Positions 1 through 4,353 of a stretch of DNA of 6,350 nt are shown here, in pieces. The stretch is from Actinomycetota bacterium (GTDB lineage Bacteria > Actinomycetota > Acidimicrobiia > Acidimicrobiales > Ilumatobacteraceae): assembly GCA_005788205.1 (NCBI GenBank), contig SXYT01000003.1:1-6350 (forward strand), in the 5' to 3' direction. Position numbers and translations under genes: made by a program. Under the pieces are notes generated by a model, which saw only the letters and a program-made list of their open reading frames with translations, ran no database searches and was not told the origin of the DNA. Position 1 is the first letter of the stretch, and the number at the start of each line of letters is the position of its first letter.

Positions 1-301
1 GCGTCGCCTCGTGCATCGGCATGTAGAAGGTGGTCGCAAAGACCGTGTTCAGCACCAGACCGGCCCACAGCGGGATGCCGCCCCGCACCCCCGCGACGAT
101 GACCGCGACCCAGCACACGGAGAAGAACAGGAACGTCAGCACGATGCGCGGCTGGAAGCCTCCCCAGTACCTGGCCGCGACGGCATTCTCGGCACGCACG
201 ATGTCCCGACGTTGTTCCGTGGTGAGACCCCCGGCGGGGCCTTCCACCTGCTCGACGAGCAGGTCGTCGAGCGCCTCCGGGTCAGGTGCAGTTCCGTCCA
301 T
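1..301 (-). CDS. Fatty acid desaturase-like membrane protein, N-terminal part (cut by window edge)
   Basis: The minus strand reads open for 100 codons from an ATG at 301 to the window edge, so only the N-terminus is present. Residues 1-45 are an acidic, soluble N-terminal region. A first hydrophobic segment (about 49-66, VLTFLFFSVCWVAVIVAG) and a second (about 71-88, IPLWAGLVLNTVFATTFYM) follow. The visible sequence ends in PMHEAT, with the next codon starting with C. This matches the first histidine box (HEAxH, often HEATHGN) of the membrane-bound di-iron fatty acid desaturase/hydroxylase superfamily (PF00487 type). Such enzymes bind two irons through three His boxes and oxidise acyl chains or related lipids at the membrane; the other boxes and the substrate cannot be seen here. 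No Shine-Dalgarno precedes the ATG, and a TANNNT box 6 nt upstream suggests a leaderless message. The family call rests on one motif plus two hydrophobic segments. Confidence 0.7.
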   Translation of the reverse strand, partial: MDGTAPDPEALDDLLVEQVEGPAGGLTTEQRRDIVRAENAVAARYWGGFQPRIVLTFLFFSVCWVAVIVAGVRGGIPLWAGLVLNTVFATTFYMPMHEAT

Positions 302-307
302 GTCGCG

Positions 308-313
308 AGACTA
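308..313 (-). promoter_or_regulatory. Putative -10 box of a leaderless promoter for the desaturase-like gene
   Basis: The minus strand reads TAGTCT, then six bases, then the ATG at 301. TANNNT at this distance is the usual actinobacterial arrangement when transcription starts on the A of the start codon. No purine-rich ribosome site lies in between. A 10-bp perfect palindrome, GTCACGTGAC (327-336), sits just upstream, where the -35 region or an operator would be. No convincing -35 hexamer was seen. Confidence 0.4.
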
Positions 314-354
314 CAACTGCGGACAGGTCACGTGACTAGTGCTGATGCCCGAAG

Positions 355-894
355 TTACTCGCCCGTCTCGCCGTCCACTGCCTCGCGGATGAGGTCTGCG
401 TGGCCGTTGTGGCGCGCGTACTCCTCGATCATGTGCACGAGGATCCAGCGCAGGCTCGGGGCCTCGCCGTTGTCCCATGTCCCGCGCGAGAGCTGGTCCA
501 GCCCGCCGGTCGCGAGGGCAGCGGCCACGTCCCCGCGTGACTTCGCGCATGCCGCGGCCCACCTGGCACGGACCTCGTCCGGCGGCATCGTCAACGCCTC
601 GTTCCACTCCCAGTCCGGGTCGGCGGCGAAGTCCGCCCCGCTCCACGTGTCCGCACGTTCCCTGTCGTGCAGGAAACACGAGAACCAGTGGTCCTCCACC
701 CATGACATGTGGTTGAGCAGCCCGGCGAGGGTCATAGTTGACCTCGCGGTGCGCAGCACCATGCCCGCGGCGTCGACACCCCGGCACTTCCACTCGAGCG
801 TGGCCCGCTGGTAGTCGAGGAAACCGAGCAGGGTCTCCACCTCGCCGACTGCCGGCTCGGGCTCCGGCCGGCCGTGGTCATCGACGACGGTCAT
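355..894 (-). CDS. DUF664/DinB-fold protein (mini-mycothiol-transferase type)
   Basis: A 179-residue protein of the DinB four-helix superfamily, DUF664 branch. Visible signatures are LLNHMSWVEDHWF (about 59-71), with candidate metal ligand His62, and the C-terminal WILVHMIEEYARHNGHADLIRE (about 150-171), with His154, His162 and His165. The family is known for divalent-metal-dependent thiol transfer; in actinobacteria some members use mycothiol, but no substrate can be assigned from sequence. The length is normal for the family. The frame is open upstream to 1038, but that stretch lies antisense in frame to the preceding hydrolase and shows no family similarity. The ATG at 894-892 is chosen because it forms an ATGA overlap with the stop of the upstream gene, implying translational coupling. 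It is the third and last gene of the minus-strand GNAT-hydrolase-DUF664 operon. The next gene downstream on the minus strand, the desaturase-like one, starts 53 nt beyond and seems to have its own promoter. Confidence 0.88.
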   Translation of the reverse strand: MTVVDDHGRPEPEPAVGEVETLLGFLDYQRATLEWKCRGVDAAGMVLRTARSTMTLAGLLNHMSWVEDHWFSCFLHDRERADTWSGADFAADPDWEWNEALTMPPDEVRARWAAACAKSRGDVAAALATGGLDQLSRGTWDNGEAPSLRWILVHMIEEYARHNGHADLIREAVDGETGE

Positions 895-1469
895 CGCCCG
901 GCGCCTCCCCGGAGTGCCGCGAAATCGAGGTCTGCCGTCTCCACGGTCCCGCCGCGGCGGCCGGGGGCGCGGTGCCAGTGCCAGTACATGTTGGTGTGCG
1001 CGATCACGGATGCCGCCGGCATCTCCGTGCCGTCCCACTCCGCGTCGTTCGTGGTGTGCGCATCGGAGACGAGCAGCGCGTCGTACCCACGCGCGACGGC
1101 GCCGTGCAGCGTGGAGCGCACGCAGAAGTCGGTCTGGGCGCCGGTGACGACCAGCTGCGCCGCACCGAGGCGGTCGAGCACTTCCTCGAGGTCCGTGCCC
1201 TCGAACGAGTCCCCGAAGCTCTTGTGCACCACCGGTTCTCCATCAGCCGGCATGAGCTCACCCACGATGCGCCAGCCCGGGGTGTCCCGCACCAGTTCGT
1301 CGTCCGAGTGCTGCACCCAGACCACCGGCACCTCCGTGTCGCGGGCCTTCCCGACGACGGCTGCGATTCGCGCCACCACGCCGTCACGGTCGTGCGCCTG
1401 CTCCACCACGGCCGTCTGCACGTCGATCACGATGACTGCGGTGCCGGTCCGTCCCTTGATTGTCGTCAC
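891..1469 (-). CDS. Isochorismatase-fold cysteine hydrolase
   Basis: A 192-residue protein with the complete catalytic set of the isochorismatase-like cysteine hydrolase family. The Asp is in AVIVIDVQ (Asp16), the Lys in VVHKSFGDSF (Lys83) and the nucleophilic Cys in VVTGAQTDFCVRST (Cys116), preceded by the V-T-G turn that usually carries the cis-peptide. Members hydrolyse amides or similar bonds (nicotinamidase, N-carbamoylsarcosine amidase, isochorismatase). This sequence has no extra domain, so it is a small single-domain hydrolase of unknown substrate, expected in the cytoplasm. The start is a GTG at 1469-1467, 9 nt after the upstream GNAT stop; the stop overlaps the DUF664 start by 4 nt. 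The tight packing indicates one transcript with both neighbours. The C-terminal tail from about residue 165 (HRAPGRRGG and onward) is variable and not diagnostic. Confidence 0.9.
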   Translation of the reverse strand: MTTIKGRTGTAVIVIDVQTAVVEQAHDRDGVVARIAAVVGKARDTEVPVVWVQHSDDELVRDTPGWRIVGELMPADGEPVVHKSFGDSFEGTDLEEVLDRLGAAQLVVTGAQTDFCVRSTLHGAVARGYDALLVSDAHTTNDAEWDGTEMPAASVIAHTNMYWHWHRAPGRRGGTVETADLDFAALRGGAGR

Positions 1470-1478
1470 CGGGTGAAT

Positions 1479-2015
1479 CTACCGCCCGCCGGGGGCGAGG
1501 GCGCCGGGCGTGATCCGCATGACGGAGCAGTCGTCCCCGCCGAACCGCCGGGGGCCGACGTGAACGAACCCCATTCGCTCGTAGAAACGGACCGCCCGCA
1601 CGTTCGTCGTGAGCGGGTCGATGAGAACAGCGGGTGCCGCGTGCGTGCCGAAGCAGCGCCGCAGTGCGGACTCCATCATCTGCCTGCCGATCCCGCGGGA
1701 TCTGTGGCGCTCCTCGCCGATCCAGATGTCGATGGCCCATGCACCTGGTTCGACGTCGTCGCCCCAGTAGTGCGTCTCCTCACGCGCGGCATCGATCAGC
1801 ACCACGACACCCACTGGCTCGCCGTCCGCCTCGGCCACGAGGATCTCCCTCCACTCGACTGAGCGCGGCACCTCCCATGCCCAGTCGAAGACATCGTCAT
1901 CCCCTCCCGACTCGGCGACGTCGGGGTCCTCGTCCCACAGTTCCAGCAGCGGGACGTCCGCTGCCACCGCGGGCCTGAGGACCACGACCGGGTCTTCTGT
2001 GGGTGCTGACGTCAC
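1479..2015 (-). CDS. GNAT acetyltransferase resembling AAC(6')-type enzymes
   Basis: A 178-residue GCN5-related N-acetyltransferase. It begins with a typical LRPAVAADVPLLELW strand-helix (13-27). The acetyl-CoA pyrophosphate loop is RSRGIG (105-110), matching R-x-x-G-x-G. The C-terminal motif B is NVRAVRFYERMGF (138-150) inside IDPLTTNVRAV. The combination of a Trp/Asp-rich middle (HYWGDDVEPGAWAIDIWIG), D-P-x-x-x-N-x-R-A and Y-E-x-x-G-F resembles the aminoglycoside 6'-N-acetyltransferase and siderophore-acetylase branch of the superfamily. That is only a resemblance: actual drug or other substrate is unknown. The start is a GTG at 2015-2013 with AGGA 7 nt upstream (2023-2026). The frame is open to 2309, but that extension lies antisense to the divergent GNAT. 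It is the first gene of the minus-strand operon with the hydrolase and DUF664 protein. Confidence 0.88.
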   Translation of the reverse strand: MTSAPTEDPVVVLRPAVAADVPLLELWDEDPDVAESGGDDDVFDWAWEVPRSVEWREILVAEADGEPVGVVVLIDAAREETHYWGDDVEPGAWAIDIWIGEERHRSRGIGRQMMESALRRCFGTHAAPAVLIDPLTTNVRAVRFYERMGFVHVGPRRFGGDDCSVMRITPGALAPGGR

Positions 2016-2025
2016 GGGAGAATCC

Positions 2026-2040
2026 TGCCACCGAGTGGCA
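2026..2040. promoter_or_regulatory. Inverted repeat in the divergent GNAT intergenic region
   Basis: Perfect 6-bp arms TGCCAC and GTGGCA surround a 3-nt centre in the gap between the two divergent acetyltransferase genes (2016-2093). The dyad is 11-25 nt upstream of the minus-strand GTG, abutting that gene's ribosome site, and about 54-68 nt upstream of the plus-strand start. It could be an operator shared by both genes or a hairpin in the minus-strand leader. No regulator gene is present nearby, so the role is a guess. Confidence 0.3.
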
Positions 2041-2081
2041 TGGGCACCGGAAACCCGCCGTCGAGCAGGAGCAGCGGTGAG

Positions 2082-2087
2082 TACGGT
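2082..2087 (+). promoter_or_regulatory. Putative -10 box of a leaderless promoter for the plus-strand GNAT gene
   Basis: TACGGT is followed by six bases (CGTGCC) and then the GTG at 2094. The spacing matches that of three other genes in the window. It supports GTG 2094 over the in-frame ATG at 2040, which would start before this box and would crowd the divergent gene's control region. The same six spacer bases, CGTGCC, precede the GTG of the VOC gene. Confidence 0.4.
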
Positions 2088-2093
2088 CGTGCC

Positions 2094-2612
2094 GTGCCTG
2101 GCTTCACGTTGCGCGAACTCGTCCCTGCGGACGCTCAGTGGATTGCCGAGGCCTGCACGGACGCGGAGATCCTCCGCTGGACCCTGGTGCCGCGTCCCTA
2201 CACGCTCGCCCACGCCGAGCAGTTCGTCGTCGACCGGGCCGGGGAGCTCGCGGTGTGGGTCATCACGGACTCCACCGGCAGCCGCGGGGCGGGCGTCATC
2301 AGCATCCACCGCATCGACGAGGAAACAGGCACCGCCGACATCGGGTACTGGGTGGCACCGTGGGCCCGCCGCCGCGGTGCCGCATCGACCGCGGTGAGAG
2401 AGCTCGTCCGTGCGGCGTCAGCAATGGGCAACGTGCGGTTCCTCGCGGCACTCATCGCAGAGACGAACGCTGCGTCACGCAGGGTCGTGGAGTCCGCGGG
2501 ATTCGCCCCGGTCGGGCCCACCGGCACAGGCGCGGACGGCGGGAGCGCCGCGGGCACCTGCCCCGACGGCGACGCCGAGGTCACAGCGCTGCGTTACGTG
2601 CTCGCGATCTGA
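2094..2612 (+). CDS. GNAT acetyltransferase, RimJ/RimL type
   Basis: A 172-residue acetyltransferase of the RimJ/RimL-like branch of GNAT. The N-terminus is FTLRELVPADAQWIAEACTD, followed by W-T-L-V-P-x-P-Y-T (29-37), a stretch common in this branch. The cofactor motif A is ADIGYWVAPWARRRGAA (81-97), with R92-x-x-G95-x-A97. Motif B is ETNAASRRVVESAGF (123-137), where the Asn and Ser and the AGF end are typical. A Gly/Ala-rich loop (141-158) precedes the final strand. These enzymes acetylate N-terminal or other amines using acetyl-CoA; the substrate here is unknown. An in-frame ATG at 2040 would add 18 non-conserved residues and has no close ribosome site. GTG 2094 is preferred because of the leaderless box and the start of the domain. 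The gene is divergent from the AAC(6')-like GNAT and convergent with the VOC gene, with only 14 nt between stop codons. The two GNATs belong to different subfamilies, so they do not look like a duplication. Confidence 0.87.
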   Translation: MPGFTLRELVPADAQWIAEACTDAEILRWTLVPRPYTLAHAEQFVVDRAGELAVWVITDSTGSRGAGVISIHRIDEETGTADIGYWVAPWARRRGAASTAVRELVRAASAMGNVRFLAALIAETNAASRRVVESAGFAPVGPTGTGADGGSAAGTCPDGDAEVTALRYVLAI

Positions 2613-2626
2613 TTCCCTTCAGCGAG

Positions 2627-2989
2627 TCAACCCTTGCGGCGGATGAGGCAGAACTCGTTGCCTTCGGGGTCGAGCATCACGAGGAAGAAGTTCGTGGGTT
2701 CCTCGACGGTCTCGCCGCGCACGGTCGCGCCGGCACTCACCGCCGCCGCGGCGGCTTCCTCGATGCTCTCGACCTCGATGTCCAGGTGGACGCGGTTCTT
2801 CGCGGACTTCCCCTCGGGCACCTTCTGGAAGCCGAGGTTGCCGATCCCGGGGACGTCGCGCAGCGCCACCCAGTCGTGGCTCTCGGTGCGCGGGTCGATC
2901 TCGCCGCCCACGAGCCGCAACCAGAAGCGCGCGAGCACGGCGGGCTCGGCACAGTCGATGGTCGCGGCGAGCACTCGTCCGATGTTCAC
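2627..2989 (-). CDS. Small VOC/glyoxalase-fold protein
   Basis: A 120-residue single-unit vicinal-oxygen-chelate protein of the short actinobacterial glyoxalase-like type (Glyoxalase_6-like). The first beta-alpha-beta unit contains ATIDCAEPAVLARFWLRLVGGEI (9-31). The second contains NRVHLDIEV (65-73), with metal- or ligand-position His68, and ends in MLDPEGNEFCLI (105-116), with Glu112 at the usual ligand position. Family members include glyoxalases, dioxygenases and antibiotic-sequestering proteins; nothing here decides between them. The start is a GTG at 2989-2987. On the minus strand a TANNNT box (TAGCGT) lies exactly 6 nt upstream, so the message is probably leaderless. It is convergent with the plus-strand GNAT and divergent from the DUF4287 gene. 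Confidence 0.85.
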   Translation of the reverse strand: MNIGRVLAATIDCAEPAVLARFWLRLVGGEIDPRTESHDWVALRDVPGIGNLGFQKVPEGKSAKNRVHLDIEVESIEEAAAAAVSAGATVRGETVEEPTNFFLVMLDPEGNEFCLIRRKG

Positions 2990-2995
2990 GGCACG

Positions 2996-3001
2996 ACGCT
3001 A
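2996..3001 (-). promoter_or_regulatory. Putative -10 box of a leaderless promoter for the VOC gene
   Basis: The minus strand reads TAGCGT, six bases (CGTGCC), then the GTG start at 2989. There is no ribosome site between the box and the start codon. No clear -35 element is visible; the position between -10 and -35 is partly occupied by the 12-bp palindrome at 3011-3022. Confidence 0.4.
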
Positions 3002-3010
3002 GCGACGGCA

Positions 3011-3022
3011 CGCGACGTCGCG
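3011..3022. promoter_or_regulatory. 12-bp perfect palindrome in a divergent promoter region
   Basis: CGCGACGTCGCG is a perfect palindrome in the 85-nt gap between the VOC and DUF4287 genes. If both messages are leaderless, it lies between the -10 and -35 positions of the VOC promoter and about 53-64 nt upstream of the DUF4287 start. It could be a repressor site. In DNA this rich in GC a 12-bp palindrome is only mildly unexpected. Confidence 0.25.
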
Positions 3023-3062
3023 CTCGGGCTCCACGACACGGAGACTGCGTGCCGGCCGGGGT

Positions 3063-3068
3063 TACGCT
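3063..3068 (+). promoter_or_regulatory. Putative -10 box of a leaderless promoter for the DUF4287 gene
   Basis: TACGCT is followed by exactly six bases and then the ATG at 3075. The six bases (CGCCCG) contain no ribosome site. The layout is the same as for the other three genes with TANNNT boxes in this window. Confidence 0.4.
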
Positions 3069-3074
3069 CGCCCG

Positions 3075-3629
3075 ATGGCCGGCAACGAAGGCGACAGGAC
3101 GCGGCACTTCCCCGCCATCGAGAAGAAGCATGGCGGCCCGGCATCGAAGTGGGTGAAGGCCGTCAAGGACCTCGGGGATGCCAAGTACGCCGAGCAGGTG
3201 GCCTTCCTGCGCGAGAACCACGGCTTCAGCCAGGCGCACGCGAATGCCGTCGTCATGTACGCGCGCGGGTCCGCATCGTCACGGCGCCACGACACACCGG
3301 AGGCCTTCCTCGAGGGGATCGACGAGCAGGCGGCCGCGACCGCTAGAGCAGTGTTCGCCGCCGCGACGAAGCGGAACAAAGGGATGGAGCTGGTGATCGC
3401 GTGGAACCAGCCGTGCCTGCGCAAGGGCAAGGCCTACGTGCTCGGCATCTCGGTGTCGAAGCAGCACCTCACGCTGAACCCGTTCAGCAAGGACGTGATC
3501 GATGCGTTCGCGACGAGACTTGCCGACCTCGGTGTGGGCAAGCACACCTTCGAGGTCCCGTACGGGTGGAGACCCGACGCGGCCCTCATAGATGCGCTCG
3601 TGAAGGCACGTCTGGCCGAGATCGACTGA
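3075..3629 (+). CDS. DUF4287 plus DUF1801/DUF5655-like two-domain protein
   Basis: A 184-residue protein with two recognisable parts. Residues about 10-62 match DUF4287: RHFPAIEKKHGGPASKWVKAV, then AFLRENHGFSQAHANAVVMY, a pattern of two helical segments ending in H-A-N-A-V/L. Residues about 75-183 resemble the DUF1801/DUF5655 (YdhG-like) fold. They include a phase with W-N-Q-P-C, GKAYVLGISVSKQHLTLNPF (118-137) and a C-terminal helix rich in Ala and Leu. Proteins with these domains are common in actinobacteria and other soil bacteria. The biochemical role is unknown; some DUF1801 members are described as iron-chaperone-like by homology only. No signal peptide or membrane helix is seen, so it should be cytoplasmic. 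The ATG at 3075 is supported by the adjacent TANNNT box. The gene is divergent from the VOC gene and convergent with the truncated epimerase, with 28 nt between stop codons and no clear terminator hairpin. Confidence 0.85.
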   Translation: MAGNEGDRTRHFPAIEKKHGGPASKWVKAVKDLGDAKYAEQVAFLRENHGFSQAHANAVVMYARGSASSRRHDTPEAFLEGIDEQAAATARAVFAAATKRNKGMELVIAWNQPCLRKGKAYVLGISVSKQHLTLNPFSKDVIDAFATRLADLGVGKHTFEVPYGWRPDAALIDALVKARLAEID

Positions 3630-3657
3630 CATCCCACGACGCACCGGCCCGGCGCGC

Positions 3658-4218
3658 TCAGTGCGAGGTTCTCGCGCCCTCGGTGCGCCACCACTCGACA
3701 GTCGCCCGCACCGACTGCTCGAGCGGCGTCGCGTGGTCACCGAACACGGCGGAGTACGCACCATGGTCGATGACGAAGTCCTCCTCGAACTCGTAGAGCA
3801 TCTCGATCGTCTCCCGGGCCGGCGGGATGAAGAGCCCGGCGAGAGCAAGCTGCACCCGGCCGCGGATGACGGACCGCGGTTCCGTGCCCGCAGCCGCCGC
3901 GGCACGGGCGAGGAACTCCCCGTTGGTCACCGCCGGAGCGTTCGGCACGTGCCATGCCCGGCCGAGCGAACGCTCGTCGAGGGCCAGGCGCACGAGAGCC
4001 TCGCCGAAGTCAGTGACGTACGTGTATGAGTGAAGTGCACCCGGCTTGCCCATCATCTCTGCCTTCCCGCCCTTCAGTAGCGGCAGGAAGAACCGGTCGC
4101 CCACCGCCGACCCTGCCGCGTACGGACCGAAGAAGTCAGAGGCCCGACCGGCCGTCGCACGGATGTTCCCCGAGGCATGCTCTGCCTGCAACTGGCGCCA
4201 CATGGCCGCACGGACCTT
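3658..4218 (-). CDS. NAD-dependent epimerase/dehydratase, C-terminal part only (5' end lost at the 4219 junction)
   Basis: The last 186 residues of an extended-SDR, NAD(P)-dependent sugar epimerase/dehydratase-like protein of the actinobacterial type. The sequence is recognisable from VRAAMW onward: GRASDFFGP (24-32 of the fragment), HSYTYVTDFGEALVRLAL (63-80), GRAWHVPNAPAVTNGEF, then GLFIPPARETIEMLYEFEEDFVID (128-151) and ATPLEQSVRATVEWWR (163-178). Family members are about 310-330 residues, so roughly 120-140 N-terminal residues are missing. The missing part includes the Rossmann GxxGxxG loop and the Ser/Tyr-Lys catalytic region. Family proteins usually read K-G-x-V-R-A-A-M here. The Lys codon at 4216-4218 still fits, but the next codon upstream gives Trp and the rest (Q-K-R-K-R-L) does not fit. 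The frame stays open to 4503, but that extension runs through the direct repeats and antisense to the RCC1 signal peptide, so it is not accepted. If the junction is natural this is a dead gene; if it is an assembly artefact the gene is probably intact in its real genome. Confidence 0.8.
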   Translation of the reverse strand, partial: KVRAAMWRQLQAEHASGNIRATAGRASDFFGPYAAGSAVGDRFFLPLLKGGKAEMMGKPGALHSYTYVTDFGEALVRLALDERSLGRAWHVPNAPAVTNGEFLARAAAAAGTEPRSVIRGRVQLALAGLFIPPARETIEMLYEFEEDFVIDHGAYSAVFGDHATPLEQSVRATVEWWRTEGARTSH

Positions 4219-4221
4219 CCA
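4219..4221. other. Junction between high-GC and moderate-GC DNA
   Basis: Epimerase homology stops after the codon at 4216-4218, and the first copy of the 52-nt repeat begins at 4219. On the left the DNA has about 70% GC with G/C-ending codons; on the right it drops to about half GC with A-rich stretches and A/T-ending codons. The change happens within a few bases and within a gene. Two explanations fit: a chimeric join of two genomes at a repeat-ended contig, or an insertion whose outer edge is the repeat. No transposase, integrase or target duplication is visible. Confidence 0.75.
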
Positions 4222-4270
4222 CAGACGCTTTCGTTTTTGGAAAATCTGCCATAAACGACGGGAACCTGAT
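4219..4270 (+). repeat. 52-nt direct repeat, copy 1 (hairpin plus Shine-Dalgarno leader unit)
   Basis: Copy 1 matches 4302-4353 at 51 of 52 positions (T at 4230, C in the other copy). It contains an imperfect hairpin: TCGTTT at 4231-4236 pairs with AAACGA at 4253-4258. After a T·T mismatch, TGG (4238-4240) pairs with CCA (4249-4251) around an 8-nt loop. GGGA follows, as in copy 2, but the next bases read ATTC instead of ATGATG, so no normal start codon follows. Its left edge coincides with the composition junction. Confidence 0.85.
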
Positions 4271-4301
4271 TCAGAAACTGTTAGTGTTGACGCCAGTAGC
4301 A

Positions 4302-4353
4302 CCACAGACGCTCTCGTTTTTGGAAAATCTGCCATAAACGACGGGAACCTGAT
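4302..4353 (+). repeat. 52-nt direct repeat, copy 2 (leader of the RCC1 gene)
   Basis: This copy lies 83 nt after copy 1, with 33 nt of unique sequence between them. It carries the same hairpin (TCGTTT at 4314-4319 with AAACGA at 4336-4341, inner TGG/CCA) and ends on the first two bases of the RCC1 start codon at 4352. The element therefore spans the 5' leader, ribosome site and part of the start codon of the gene. The 133 nt before the start codon hold nothing else recognisable apart from these repeats. No sigma-70-like promoter could be placed. Confidence 0.85.
4343..4346 (+). promoter_or_regulatory. Ribosome binding site of the RCC1 gene
   Basis: GGGA lies 5 nt before ATG 4352 and 8 nt before the immediately following ATG 4355, so either may be used. 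It fixes the start after the long antisense-open frame that begins at 4046. It is a spaced Shine-Dalgarno, unlike the leaderless genes left of the junction. Confidence 0.6.

Noticed and set aside
895..1038. Upstream extension of the DUF664 frame
   Set aside because: It overlaps the hydrolase gene in another frame with Arg/Pro-rich sequence. The ATGA overlap supports the internal ATG at 894.
738..1862. Long 374-residue plus-strand open frame
   Set aside because: It is a GC-driven shadow over the DUF664, isochorismatase-fold and GNAT genes, with Arg/His/Pro-rich low-information sequence and no family motif.
2138..3346. 402-residue plus-strand open frame
   Set aside because: It crosses the plus-strand GNAT, the VOC gene and the DUF4287 gene in the wrong frames and is rich in Arg and Gly, typical of a high-GC shadow.
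3630..3657. Bidirectional terminator between the DUF4287 gene and the epimerase
   Set aside because: The 28-nt gap is GC-rich but gives no clean stem with a T-tract; only scattered short complementary pieces were found.
4287..4292. TTGACG as a -35 box for the RCC1 gene
   Set aside because: No -10-like hexamer lies 16-18 nt downstream; the bases there (GCTCTC) belong to repeat copy 2.
4046..4351. N-terminal 102-residue extension of the RCC1 protein
   Set aside because: It lies antisense to conserved epimerase sequence, crosses the junction, and would place the signal peptide in the middle of the protein. GGGA and ATG 4352 give a clean start.
4219..4353. CRISPR array or integron attC site
   Set aside because: Only two copies with one spacer-like gap, repeats longer than the 33-nt gap, no cas or integrase genes, and no paired RYYYAAC/GTTRRRY core sites.
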